A DNA stretch of 64,000 nt from SZUA-378 sp036652815 (GTDB lineage: Bacteria > Bacillota > Clostridia > Lachnospirales > Lachnospiraceae). The first letter of the stretch is position 1; each line of letters starts with the position of its first letter. A model generated the notes under the pieces. The model searched no databases, had not been told where the DNA came from, and was given only the letters and a program-made list of their open reading frames with translations. Location of the stretch: contig JAVVVE010000007.1 of assembly GCA_036652815.1 (NCBI GenBank), positions 1 through 64,000 of the forward strand. The letters are read 5' to 3'. Of this stretch, positions 27,305 through 35,508 are shown piece after piece. The position numbers and the translations under genes are program-made.

Positions 27305-28774
27305 TCATAAAAGAGGCGATAACAATCGGCTAAACTGCTCCTTGATTCTGATTAACAGATTTCGCTGTGAATATCTGTCTTTAGTTATTTTGGAGCAGCT
27401 TGTTAAATCTTTGTTAAAAACAGCTTCCATTTTTTCTGCTTCCGCTTCACTGTATATAACGACATTCACTTCAAAGTTTAATTGAAAACTTCTGATGTCC
27501 ATATTGGCTGTTCCATAGCATAGCACTTTGCTATCGACAATCATCCCTTTTGCATGTAAGAATCCATTATCATAAGTATAGCAATTGGCTCCTGCCATAA
27601 CGAGATCGCCGATATACGAATAAGTTGCCCAATATACAAAGGGGTGATCCGGCTTACACGGTATCATAATATTCACTTCCACACCGGAATAAACAGCGAT
27701 GGTCAACGCATTGAGCAGAGCTTCATCCGGAATAAAATAGGGTGTCTGAATATAGATGGTTTTCGTGGCTTTACAGATCAAACGAAGATAATTATTTCTG
27801 ATGTTCTGTAAAGTGGAGTCCGGCCCACTGGAGATAACCTGCATCTCGCATCTTCCCTTGGGGGCTGTCACTTCTTTCAGATAATTTTGATTGGAAAATA
27901 GATTCTCGCGTGCCGCATAATTCCAATCTAGCATAAATCGAATCTGGAGTGCCGTCACTGCACTTCCCTCTATCCTAAGATGTGTATCACGCCAATATCC
28001 GAATTTTTCATCCAGTCCAACATATTCTTTTGCCACATTGAAGCCACCCACATAGGCAGTCTCGCCATCGATGATAACAATCTTACGATGATTTCTATAG
28101 TTAATACGAAGCTGCAGTCTACCTAATATGGCAGGGAAAAAGGTGACCGTCCTGATACCTTCTTGATTAAGTTGTTTCCATAGTTTCTTGGATACCCCAC
28201 GGCATCCCATACCATCAAATAATATCTTAACCTCAACACCTGCATGTGCCCGCTCTATCAGTACCTCTTTAATACGGTTAAATACCACATCATCTCTAAT
28301 AATATAGTATTGCATATGTATAAATTGTGTTGCTTGTTTCATATCCTCAATGAGAGCATCAAATTTATCGTTCCCATCTGTAAAGACCTGAAGTGCATTA
28401 TCATCTGTGAATACTGCTCCACTGCTCTTAAGATTATAATAGACCAGATCCGTAAATCCTGTCATATCCGGATTGTCATTCTCCATCTCTTTCGTTTGAA
28501 TACTGTATTCTTGATTTCTAATTGCTTCATTTATCTTATCTTCTATTTCTTTTGTTTTGAACATCTTGCGTTTATGCATATCTGTTCCTGCCAGTAAATA
28601 GATTATAAAGCCAACAATCGGTACAGAATACAGAATCAGGAGCCATGCCCAGACAGATTTGGGTTCTTTACGCTGAAAAAATATAATGACAATGGACAAC
28701 AAAAAGTTGATAATGACCATATGGCTCAAAATCCAGTGAATTCCAAAATATAATTCATATAGAAATGCTTGCAT
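27305..28774 (-). CDS. cls: Cardiolipin synthase, phospholipase D superfamily
   Basis: Membrane enzyme that joins two phosphatidylglycerols to make cardiolipin. Two N-terminal transmembrane segments (residues about 5-60), then two HKD motifs: NHRKIVIIDGETAYVGGFN and LHAKGMIVDSKVLCYGTANMD. I chose ATG 28774 (MQAFLYELYFGIHWIL), with GAGGAAG upstream, giving 489 residues as in typical Cls; the frame is open 34 codons further but that part overlaps the divergent promoter. Divergent from a small membrane protein gene. Confidence 0.95.
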   Translation of the reverse strand: MQAFLYELYFGIHWILSHMVIINFLLSIVIIFFQRKEPKSVWAWLLILYSVPIVGFIIYLLAGTDMHKRKMFKTKEIEDKINEAIRNQEYSIQTKEMENDNPDMTGFTDLVYYNLKSSGAVFTDDNALQVFTDGNDKFDALIEDMKQATQFIHMQYYIIRDDVVFNRIKEVLIERAHAGVEVKILFDGMGCRGVSKKLWKQLNQEGIRTVTFFPAILGRLQLRINYRNHRKIVIIDGETAYVGGFNVAKEYVGLDEKFGYWRDTHLRIEGSAVTALQIRFMLDWNYAARENLFSNQNYLKEVTAPKGRCEMQVISSGPDSTLQNIRNNYLRLICKATKTIYIQTPYFIPDEALLNALTIAVYSGVEVNIMIPCKPDHPFVYWATYSYIGDLVMAGANCYTYDNGFLHAKGMIVDSKVLCYGTANMDIRSFQLNFEVNVVIYSEAEAEKMEAVFNKDLTSCSKITKDRYSQRNLLIRIKEQFSRLLSPLL

Positions 28775-28801
28775 ACTTCTTCCTCGATTCCTTAGGAGCT
28801 C

Positions 28802-28830
28802 TTGCACTTTACCCAAAACAATGATACAAT
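28802..28830 (+). promoter_or_regulatory. Sigma-A promoter of the small membrane protein gene
   Basis: -35 TTGCAC (28802-28807), 17-base spacer, -10 TACAAT (28825-28830), 37 bases before the GTG start. Confidence 0.7.
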
Positions 28831-28866
28831 ACACTACAGTTTTATAATTAGTTGAGGAGGTATCTC

Positions 28867-29340
28867 GTGAGTACATTTACCATTGTATTATTATCTATTC
28901 TTTGCATTCTTGTGGTTGCTTTGATTGCCCTTTATTTCTTCGGTAAGAAAGCACAAAAGAAGCAAGCAGAACAACAGGAACAAATCAACGCCAATAAGCA
29001 AACCGTATCTATGCTTATTATTGATAAGAAGCGCATGAAGATGAAAAATTCCGGATTGCCGCAGATGGTAATCGACCAGACTCCTAAGTATCTGCGTGGA
29101 TCCAAGTTACCTATCGTCAAAGCAAAAGTAGGGCCGCAAGTGATGTCTCTGGTATGTGATGCACAGATATTCGCCACGATTCCTGTTAAAAAGGAAGTAA
29201 AAGCAGTGGTCAGCGGCATTTACATTACAGATATCAAGGGTTTACACGGATCTGTAAAAGCTGCTCCTGTTAAAAAAGGCTTTTTCAAACGTAACATTGA
29301 GAAACTGCAGCGAAAAGCCGGTGCAACATCCATCAAGTAA
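28867..29340 (+). CDS. Small membrane-anchored protein of unknown function
   Basis: 157 residues. One N-terminal transmembrane segment (FTIVLLSILCILVVALIALYF) followed by a basic and glutamine-rich stretch (KKAQKKQAEQQEQ) and a soluble domain (VSMLIIDKKRMKMKNSGLPQMV... KAKVGPQVMSLVCDAQIFATIPVKKEVKAVVSGIYITDIKG). I do not recognise a characterised family. The GTG start at 28867 is set by TTGAGGAGG six bases upstream; there is no better ATG. Own promoter and terminator; divergent from cls. The positive-inside pattern suggests that the C-terminal domain faces the cytoplasm. Confidence 0.8.
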   Translation: MSTFTIVLLSILCILVVALIALYFFGKKAQKKQAEQQEQINANKQTVSMLIIDKKRMKMKNSGLPQMVIDQTPKYLRGSKLPIVKAKVGPQVMSLVCDAQIFATIPVKKEVKAVVSGIYITDIKGLHGSVKAAPVKKGFFKRNIEKLQRKAGATSIK

Positions 29341-29345
29341 TATCG

Positions 29346-29387
29346 AAAAGAACTCGACATGACCAAATTATGCGGGTTCTTTTTTAA
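29346..29387 (+). terminator. Intrinsic terminator
   Basis: Stem AGAACTCG / CGGGTTCT (one G-U pair) enclosing a shorter CAT...ATG pairing, then TTTTTT. It ends at the last codons of the convergent DUF1934 gene. Confidence 0.75.
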
Positions 29388-29827
29388 ATCGTAAAACCTG
29401 ATTCTTTTCTTGGTCTGATATCCATATCGATCGTACAGTCTGCCAAGTGTTCGTAATTTATCTCCAAGGCATAATTAACATTCAGATGAAGTTGTTTCTC
29501 TTCCTCTGCCAGATGAATCTCGTCTGTCTCTATCCCTATTTGAATCGTACCATAAGGTGTTGTATAGGTAGTCAGATTCTTTTTCTTTTCTTCAAATATC
29601 ATATGGACATTGACTACACCATGTCTGGTAATTTGGAGTTCCTGTCCATTAAAACGTAGAATATTCCTGGTTGGTTTTTCTGTTCCATCCATAATCTCAT
29701 CAAAGACAACATAATGATGATTATTCTTTTGATAATAATCTCCTGCCGTTATCGTTTCGATTCTGTTTTCGTCTTCTCCTGTTTCAAATTGCAATCCACA
29801 AATAGAGATTAATACTTCTTTGGTCAT
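29384..29827 (-). CDS. DUF1934 (YwiB-like) protein
   Basis: 147-residue cytoplasmic protein matching the DUF1934/YwiB beta-barrel family: N-terminal KEVLISICGLQFE, central YYQKNNHHYVVFDEIMDG, FNGQELQITRHGVVNVHMIFEE, TTPYGTIQIGIETDEIHL and the strand NVNYALEINYEHLADCTIDMDIRP. Function unknown in the family; the fold resembles a lipocalin-like barrel. ATG 29827 with AGGAG five bases upstream. It follows murI by 27 bases in the same direction, so it is probably co-transcribed. Confidence 0.85.
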   Translation of the reverse strand: MTKEVLISICGLQFETGEDENRIETITAGDYYQKNNHHYVVFDEIMDGTEKPTRNILRFNGQELQITRHGVVNVHMIFEEKKKNLTTYTTPYGTIQIGIETDEIHLAEEEKQLHLNVNYALEINYEHLADCTIDMDIRPRKESGFTI

Positions 29828-29854
29828 ACTGACTCCTATTCTGTCTAAATAGTC

Positions 29855-30703
29855 TTAATACTGTTCAATATTGATGGTCTGTGCCGACAAACCACCATGC
29901 TCTAAAATTGAATTTGCAAATATTTGAAATTTATCCGCTGCATCACTAACATAGAATTGATAGGGATCCTTGTCTTGCTTCTTTAGGCCATTATGTAATA
30001 GTTTCTCTTGCTGTAAAAGTTCTTTCAGCTCTCGTGCTGTCTCATAAGCCGGATTCACCAGGGTGACTTTTTCTCCCATAATCTTAGCGATGGTTTCTCT
30101 GATGAGTGGATAATGGGTACATCCAAGAATCAACGTATCTACATCACTATGAATCAGCGCTGTTAAGTAACGCATCGCAATCTCATCTGTCACAGAATCC
30201 TGCAAAAGTCCTTCTTCTACGAGGGGAACAAAGAGCGGGCATGCTTTGCCAAGCACGGTAGTGTGCGGGCTGGTTTCATGTATGTAATGGGAATAGATAT
30301 GACTTCCGATGGTACCTTCGGTTCCTATGACACCGATTTTTCCATTTTTAGTTGCTTTGGAAGCTGCTCTTGCACCCGGTTTGACTACTCCCAGCATCGG
30401 GATATCTATATCCTTTTCGATCTCATCCAATGCATATGCACTGGCTGTATTACATGCAACGACAATCGCCTTCACTTGTTTCGTCTGTAGGAAACGAATA
30501 ATCTGTCTGGCATATCTGGTTATCGTCTCTTTTGATTTGCTTCCATAAGGAAGCCTTGCTGTATCTCCAAAATAGATGATTCGCTCATTCGGTATTTGAC
30601 GCATAATCTCTCGCACAACCGTAAGCCCTCCCACACCGGAATCAAAGACTCCTATTGGTGCAAAACATCTATCTTCATTCTCTGTTGTCATGATAATATC
30701 CAT
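29855..30703 (-). CDS. murI: Glutamate racemase
   Basis: Makes D-glutamate for peptidoglycan. Two-cysteine racemase with N-terminal GVFDSGVGGLTVVREI, first catalytic Cys in VVACNTASA and second in LILGCTHYPLI, plus GDTARLPYGSKS. About 282 residues from ATG 30703 (GGA-type site five bases upstream); ATG 30691 (MTTENEDRCF) is an alternative start. Either start lies inside the end of the preceding small gene, so translation is probably coupled. Confidence 0.95.
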   Translation of the reverse strand: MDIIMTTENEDRCFAPIGVFDSGVGGLTVVREIMRQIPNERIIYFGDTARLPYGSKSKETITRYARQIIRFLQTKQVKAIVVACNTASAYALDEIEKDIDIPMLGVVKPGARAASKATKNGKIGVIGTEGTIGSHIYSHYIHETSPHTTVLGKACPLFVPLVEEGLLQDSVTDEIAMRYLTALIHSDVDTLILGCTHYPLIRETIAKIMGEKVTLVNPAYETARELKELLQQEKLLHNGLKKQDKDPYQFYVSDAADKFQIFANSILEHGGLSAQTINIEQY

Positions 30704-30971
30704 GCCTTTCCGCAGTATGACGGTTTTGATCCTTCGATACAAAACCACTGGTAATATAGTCTAATATTCTACTTCTCATATGAATCTGCCCCGGTTGTGC
30801 CCGAAAAATAGCCTGATAGTCTTTTTCCTGTAATACAACTTCATGCCGCACTCCGGATTCCTCCATTATAATACGATAGGTTCCATCTGCAAAGCAATAT
30901 TTGGGATACATAATCCCAATTAATGCGATCATGCCCGCTGTCAAAATACTCATCTGTATCCATTGTTTCAT
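30675..30971 (-). CDS. Small secreted or membrane-anchored protein of unknown function
   Basis: 98 residues with an N-terminal hydrophobic segment (MSILTAGMIALIGIMYPKYCFA) that could be a cleaved signal (FADGT) or anchor, then a short domain (TYRIIMEESGVRHEVVLQEKDYQAIFRAQPG). I do not recognise it. The gene overlaps the start of murI by about 29 bases, so it may be real and coupled, but its C-terminal part (KDQNRHTAERHGYYHDNRE) is low-quality sequence within the overlap. A few bases of GGAGAA precede its ATG. Confidence 0.6.
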   Translation of the reverse strand: MKQWIQMSILTAGMIALIGIMYPKYCFADGTYRIIMEESGVRHEVVLQEKDYQAIFRAQPGQIHMRSRILDYITSGFVSKDQNRHTAERHGYYHDNRE

Positions 30972-31038
30972 CTATGTGTTTCTCCTTTTCTATCTTATTA
31001 CAGGAGTTATTCCCACATAGAGCTTGCTTTATTCTATT

Positions 31039-31707
31039 TTATCCCAATTGCTGCATAATAGCTATTTCCTGATTACTGATATGTTCTGTAACAGCGATAG
31101 CAGCCTGTTTCTTATCTCTGTTGGACAAACACTCGTAGATGCGTTTGTGTTCTGCCACTAATCTTGGATGCTGGGTAGCATCTTTAATATGCTCGAATCG
31201 ATAACGATACATTTGCTCTGCCAGCGTATGAACGATCTGTATGAGCTTATCATTACGCGAAGCCGTTACTATAATATCGTGTAATCTCACATCAGCTTTT
31301 GCAATCTGTGTTGCATCCTTCCCCTTAGTAGCCTGTTCAAATTGATCACAGGCAACTTGTAAGAATCGTAATTCTTCTTCTGTAATCCTATCACATGCAA
31401 GTTCAATTGCCAGTGCATCCAAAGCCTCTCTTACTTCCAATACATCTCTTAGATTCTTCGCTGTTATCTGGGCTACCTGAGCTCCTTTTCTGGGAACCAT
31501 CGTAACCAGTCCTTCCAGCTCCAGCTTGCGCATGGCTTCACGAATCGGAGTCCGACTGACACCCAGACGATCTGCCAGATGCAATTCCATCAAACGTTCA
31601 CCGGGTTTCAGTTCGCCCGTCAGGATAGCCTGACGCAGTGTATTGAATACAACGTCTCTAAGCGGTAGATATTCATCTAGATTGTCCTGTAAATTATCTC
31701 CTATCAT
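31039..31707 (-). CDS. GntR-family regulator (FadR/FCD subfamily)
   Basis: N-terminal winged helix (residues about 8-75): LRDVVFNTLRQAILTGELKPGERLMELHLADRLGVSRTPIREAMRKLELEGLV, the GntR signature, followed by an all-helical FCD ligand domain (VLEVREALDALAIELAC ... VRLHDIIVTASRNDKLI ... EHKRIYECLSNRD). About 222 residues from ATG 31707, which has GGGGAG seven bases upstream; it overlaps the end of ispE by 14 bases. Ligand unknown; FCD regulators usually sense organic acids. Position behind ispE is not informative about its targets. Confidence 0.9.
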   Translation of the reverse strand: MIGDNLQDNLDEYLPLRDVVFNTLRQAILTGELKPGERLMELHLADRLGVSRTPIREAMRKLELEGLVTMVPRKGAQVAQITAKNLRDVLEVREALDALAIELACDRITEEELRFLQVACDQFEQATKGKDATQIAKADVRLHDIIVTASRNDKLIQIVHTLAEQMYRYRFEHIKDATQHPRLVAEHKRIYECLSNRDKKQAAIAVTEHISNQEIAIMQQLG

Positions 31708-32581
31708 CTCGCATCTCCCCACTGGTAAAAGTTGTGAGAAAAATCTGTTTTGCCAGATTCTCCTGCTGTATTACTTTATAAGCTCTCTGTGCCATCTCTT
31801 TCGTCTCAAAGATCCCAAAGACCGTCGGACCGCTGCCACTCATCAATGCCCGTATCGCTCCTGCTGACACCATCCTGCTCTTAAGCGTCTCGATAATCGG
31901 ATGTTCCACAGCGGTTACGCGTTCTAAAACATTCTCCATATGAGCTGCCATATGAACGAGGTTCTGTTCCTTGATTGCTGTAATAATCGCATCAATATCG
32001 GGATGATCCGTTATCTCATTTGCGTGTAGATGCTCATAGACATATCTTGTAGATACATAGATGTTGGGTTTTGCAATCACTAGATAACAGGATGGTGGCT
32101 GCGGTAAGGGCGTCAAGCGCTCTCCTATGCCTTCCGATAATGCCGTCCCTCCCATAATGCAGTAAGGTACATCGGCTCCGATTGAAACAGCTAAGCTGCG
32201 TAATTGTTCTTCTGCAATCTCTAGGTGCAGCAATTGATTCATCCCCACAAAAGTGGCGGCTGCATCTGCACTGCCTCCTGCCATCCCGGCTGCAATCGGA
32301 ATCATCTTCTTTAAATGAATCGAGACACCTCCCTGAATCGGATAGGTCTTCATAAATAGTGCTGCTGCCTTATAGATTAAGTTTCTTTCATCTGTCGGGA
32401 CATTCTTAAGGTTCGCACGAATAAAGATACCCGGTTTGTCAGTTCTGCGTATACTAAGGCTGTCATAGATATCAACAGTCTGCATAATCATCTTTACTTC
32501 ATGATAACCATCCTCTCTGCGCTTAATAACATCAAGTCCCAGATTAATCTTAGCTCTTGCTTTTAATTTAACCTCTTCCAT
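31694..32581 (-). CDS. ispE: 4-diphosphocytidyl-2-C-methyl-D-erythritol kinase
   Basis: GHMP kinase of the MEP pathway of isoprenoid synthesis. N-terminal KARAKINLGLDVIKRREDGYHEV, ATP-binding glycine loop PIAAGMAGGSADAAA (about 90-104), and C-terminal MSGSGPTVFGIF. Length 295 is normal. The GntR-type gene starts before this one ends, so both share an mRNA. A terminator for the preceding gene lies just upstream. Confidence 0.96.
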   Translation of the reverse strand: MEEVKLKARAKINLGLDVIKRREDGYHEVKMIMQTVDIYDSLSIRRTDKPGIFIRANLKNVPTDERNLIYKAAALFMKTYPIQGGVSIHLKKMIPIAAGMAGGSADAAATFVGMNQLLHLEIAEEQLRSLAVSIGADVPYCIMGGTALSEGIGERLTPLPQPPSCYLVIAKPNIYVSTRYVYEHLHANEITDHPDIDAIITAIKEQNLVHMAAHMENVLERVTAVEHPIIETLKSRMVSAGAIRALMSGSGPTVFGIFETKEMAQRAYKVIQQENLAKQIFLTTFTSGEMRDDRR

Positions 32582-32594
32582 ATGTCCTCATTTC

Positions 32595-32626
32595 TAAAAG
32601 AGACAATGCTTGGCAATGTCTCTTCC
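32595..32626 (-). terminator. Intrinsic terminator before ispE
   Basis: Minus-strand stem AAGAGACA / TGTCTCTT with a TTT tail, between the 96-residue gene and ispE. It suggests that ispE is transcribed separately or by read-through. Confidence 0.6.
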
Positions 32627-32653
32627 CGTACTGTCTATTCTATTAAAAAGCTC

Positions 32654-32944
32654 TCATGATATCGGCTGATAGCGGCCAAATACTTTGTTCGCTCCGCATA
32701 CATGTTTAGAACCATCCGGTTCCACGATAATATAGTCCCCTTCTCCAATAAACACACGGCCTCTTCTTGTCCTTACATAAGGGCATACGATGCTGCCGTC
32801 ATCTCTTTGTATCTTAACTAAAAAATCAGTTACAATCCATCCTTTTGTTACTACATCTGCCCATCTTTCAAATCCGTCTTCCATGTTCTTATCCACTTCA
32901 TATTGTTCCACTTCAACTTCAAATGATACTCTTTCGCATTTCAT
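32654..32944 (-). CDS. Small conserved-looking protein of unknown function
   Basis: 96 residues, no signal peptide or membrane segment. N-terminal half MKCERVSFEVEVEQYEVDKN...; the C-terminal half (RTRRGRVFIGEGDYIIVEPDGSKHVCGANKVFGRYQPI) resembles the G-D-Y/W-I-I...C...F...Y pattern of small phage-associated proteins. I cannot name the family. AGGAGG precedes the ATG. No other phage genes lie nearby, so a domesticated gene is possible. Divergent from the sigma-D gene at 33159. Confidence 0.7.
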   Translation of the reverse strand: MKCERVSFEVEVEQYEVDKNMEDGFERWADVVTKGWIVTDFLVKIQRDDGSIVCPYVRTRRGRVFIGEGDYIIVEPDGSKHVCGANKVFGRYQPIS

Positions 32945-33076
32945 AAAAGTACTCCTCCTTGTCGATTACCATGATTACCAACGAAACGGTTACAATTACT
33001 TGTATTGCTGTTTTTGATTATATCATATCTTTTGCTATTTATCAGTATACTTTTGCTATTTACTTTATTATTTTAC

Positions 33077-33103
33077 TAAACTTTTTTGCTTTTTTGCCGA
33101 TAT
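33077..33103 (+). promoter_or_regulatory. Sigma-D (sigma-28, motility) type promoter
   Basis: TAAA (33077-33080), 15-base spacer, GCCGATAT (33096-33103): an exact match to the Firmicutes sigma-D consensus, 55 bases before the start codon of the gene at 33159 and in an intergenic region. No overlapping sigma-A promoter of similar quality is seen. Confidence 0.8.
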
Positions 33104-33158
33104 AGTATTAAGATAGAGATAGTTACCTGTATTTCACATGACCAAGGAGGGTTACAAT

Positions 33159-33785
33159 ATGAGTGTAAATGGAATTACTAATGTTAATAGCACAGATGCC
33201 TACAAGATGGCACCTGCCAAAGTTGCAGCAAAGGCAAGTAATGTTGACAGCAACTCTACCGAAGCCGTAGCTTCCGGCAAAGCAAGCGGTGTTGTCTATG
33301 AGAAATCAAACACCTCCACACAAAAATATAAACCGAATGCTGAATTAATCGCCAAGATGAAAGCAGATGCCGATGCACAAACAGCCAATCTGCAGAGTCT
33401 CGTACAAGAAATGATGTCCAAGCAGGGAAGTACCCTTGGTAAAGCCAATGATATGTGGAAGTTCTTAGCCGGTGGAGATTATACCGTAGATGCCGCAACC
33501 AAAAAGCAGGCTCAGGCTGATATTGCAGCAGATGGTTATTGGGGTGTTAATAAGACTTCGGATAGAGTGTTGGATTTTGCAAAAGCTTTAACCGGTGGTG
33601 ATCCCAGCAAGATTGAAAAGATGCGCTCCGCTTTCCAAAAAGGCTATAAAGAAGCAACCGGTGCCTGGGGCAAAGAATTACCGAGCCTCTCTAAAGATAC
33701 TTATGATGCTACCATGAAGAAATTTGACCAATGGGCTGAAGAATCCAAAAACACCGCAGCCACAAATAATAACTCAGCTGTTTAA
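33159..33785 (+). CDS. Protein of unknown function with sigma-D promoter
   Basis: 208 residues. No signal peptide; the N-terminus is rich in Ser, Asn, Thr and Ala (MSVNGITNVNSTDAYKMAPA), of the kind seen in substrates of flagellar type III export. The first 60 residues look disordered. A helical domain follows (about 65-195) with YWGVNKTSDRVLDFAKAL, GGDPSKIEKMRSAFQKGYKEATGAWG and YDATMKKFDQWAEE. I do not recognise a characterised family. The ATG at 33159 has AAGGAGGG seven bases upstream. Preceded by a sigma-D promoter and followed by a strong terminator, so monocistronic and probably expressed with motility genes. Confidence 0.85.
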   Translation: MSVNGITNVNSTDAYKMAPAKVAAKASNVDSNSTEAVASGKASGVVYEKSNTSTQKYKPNAELIAKMKADADAQTANLQSLVQEMMSKQGSTLGKANDMWKFLAGGDYTVDAATKKQAQADIAADGYWGVNKTSDRVLDFAKALTGGDPSKIEKMRSAFQKGYKEATGAWGKELPSLSKDTYDATMKKFDQWAEESKNTAATNNNSAV

Positions 33786-33788
33786 ATA

Positions 33789-33832
33789 ATAAAAAATCGG
33801 TTCTCTGTACTTCAGAGAGAACCGATTTTTTT
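33789..33832. terminator. Strong bidirectional terminator
   Basis: Stem of about 15 pairs, AAAAATCGGTTCTCT / AGAGAACCGATTTTT, with T runs on both strands, between the sigma-D gene and the convergent sipL. Confidence 0.9.
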
Positions 33833-33853
33833 ATGGCATTTTCTATGGTTCAG

Positions 33854-35434
33854 TTATCCGGGTAAAGTTTTTACAATGAGAAGCTTATCTCCCGCCTGCA
33901 ATGTATCATCGGACAATTCATTGGTTTCCTTGATTTGGGCGATTGGCACATAGTATCGTTTTCCAAGCTGCCAAAGTGTATCTCCTTTTTTGGCGATATA
34001 GACAACCATACTGGGCAAATCTTCCAATACACTGCCATCACTGTCCGTTACTCTGAGTTCGGTAATAATCGATTGCGTTTGATTATCAAAGACAATCGCA
34101 TATACATTCATGCTCAATTTAACGTCTAGTTCTTCGCTATCTACCATGGTAACATTCAACTGTTCCATTGACAATCTGACATCCACGTCAGAATCTGCTT
34201 TTATATGTGGCACCTCTATCCTGTGGTGATATGGAATACTGCCTTTCACAATGCCAAACGGTGTTGCATCATCATTGGTAACATAAAGTATCTTAACTAA
34301 AACACTTCCCGTAAGCTCGATACCATTCTCTACGATCCTCGTTTCATCCGGCTGTACTTGTGCTTCACTATGGCACACCTGCAGAATACGTGCACTTCCA
34401 TTTGCTACTTTGATATGTTCCCCTGTTTTTAACTGGCCAGCATTTCGCAGCAGTAGATTCTTATAATGTCCTTCTTTGGCAGATACCTGTACCTCATGGC
34501 AGATACCATATACATCTGTCAAGAGTTCAATCTGGTCTTGCTCATACAGTTTAATCTGTAGGTCAAGAACCAGTTCTATGCCTATCATGCGTTCTTCTCC
34601 ATCAAAATCCGGTCTTACTTCTACTTCGCAATGACTGATGCTGTCTATAATATCCGGAATCAGGCGTTCTGTACTGCCATGACATTCTATCTCTCCCTCA
34701 AAAGGAATCGTCGTCTCATACCACCGTACTGCTCTGTCTTCTCCCTCAGCCTCATATAAGAAGAAGGCAGTAAGCTCTCCCTGAATCGATAATTTTTCAT
34801 CCTTTGCTCTAAATTCGATTTGATTTACACATACCTGGTTCCACAATAAGTTGAATATATTAGGGAGCGTCTGTGGAAGTGCTATCTCCTCTTTTAAGCG
34901 AAAGACATCTTTTTTTTGTATTACCAGTTCTGATAATTCCATGGGTTCCAGTCGATACTCAATTGGTTTTCTTTCATCCACAGGTTCTTCATACCTGACA
35001 TCGACCGATGTCTCCTCGTCACAGATCTCTTCTATGTAGAGATGGAGCGTAAGAACCGCCTGCACACTGAGTTTTCTTGAATTAATCAAGCTGATGCTTA
35101 GATCCTCGAGTGCTGTATGGATATTAATGGTATCTCCACTCTGTGCACCTTCCAGATAGACTTGTTCTCTAAAAGGAAGTTCTCCTTCTATCGTCCCGAT
35201 CCGGCTCTCCTCTTCCTCCGATATGTAAAGTGCCGCAAACAATAACTTACCAATGACCTGAACATGATCCGTAGATGCTTTCATTTCATCTATCTGTATC
35301 ACACCTTTGTCAAATATCAGTTTAACAATATCAGGTTTATTGTCAGATACGTTAATGTCGTCTTCCAGGGTAATCTGTGTTGTCGCTTTACATTTCATGC
35401 AGTCCATATGTATATTCTTCTTAATTAATTCCAT
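33854..35434 (-). CDS. sipL: SipL-like spore envelope protein (SPOCS/DUF3794 and LysM domains)
   Basis: 526 residues: tandem SPOCS (DUF3794) regions (about 20-125, 180-275, 330-430; for example KLLFAALYISEE, GELTAFFLYEAEGE, GSVLVKILYVTNDD), and a C-terminal LysM domain (about 475-523, VYIAKKGDTLWQLGKRYYVPIAQIKETNEL). This order is that of clostridial SipL, which binds SpoIVA and tethers the coat to the forespore; the assignment is by architecture. A sigma-E type promoter lies just upstream, as expected for a mother-cell coat morphogenesis protein. An AGGGAGG site lies 6-7 bases before the ATG. Confidence 0.85.
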   Translation of the reverse strand: MELIKKNIHMDCMKCKATTQITLEDDINVSDNKPDIVKLIFDKGVIQIDEMKASTDHVQVIGKLLFAALYISEEEESRIGTIEGELPFREQVYLEGAQSGDTINIHTALEDLSISLINSRKLSVQAVLTLHLYIEEICDEETSVDVRYEEPVDERKPIEYRLEPMELSELVIQKKDVFRLKEEIALPQTLPNIFNLLWNQVCVNQIEFRAKDEKLSIQGELTAFFLYEAEGEDRAVRWYETTIPFEGEIECHGSTERLIPDIIDSISHCEVEVRPDFDGEERMIGIELVLDLQIKLYEQDQIELLTDVYGICHEVQVSAKEGHYKNLLLRNAGQLKTGEHIKVANGSARILQVCHSEAQVQPDETRIVENGIELTGSVLVKILYVTNDDATPFGIVKGSIPYHHRIEVPHIKADSDVDVRLSMEQLNVTMVDSEELDVKLSMNVYAIVFDNQTQSIITELRVTDSDGSVLEDLPSMVVYIAKKGDTLWQLGKRYYVPIAQIKETNELSDDTLQAGDKLLIVKTLPG

Positions 35435-35464
35435 GCATTGACCTCCCTGCCATACTTCTGATTT

Positions 35465-35491
35465 ATTGTATGCCCGCGGAGACTAATATAT
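35465..35491 (-). promoter_or_regulatory. Sigma-E type promoter of sipL
   Basis: Minus strand: ATA (35489-35491), 16-base spacer, CATACAAT (35465-35472). Matches the mother-cell sigma-E consensus and lies 30 bases before the sipL start. Confidence 0.7.
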
Positions 35492-35508
35492 ACATAGGAT
35501 TAAGCTAT

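Noticed and set aside
32659..32666. GCCGATAT on the minus strand
   Set aside because: Codes for the end of the 96-residue protein and lacks a -35 element at the right distance.
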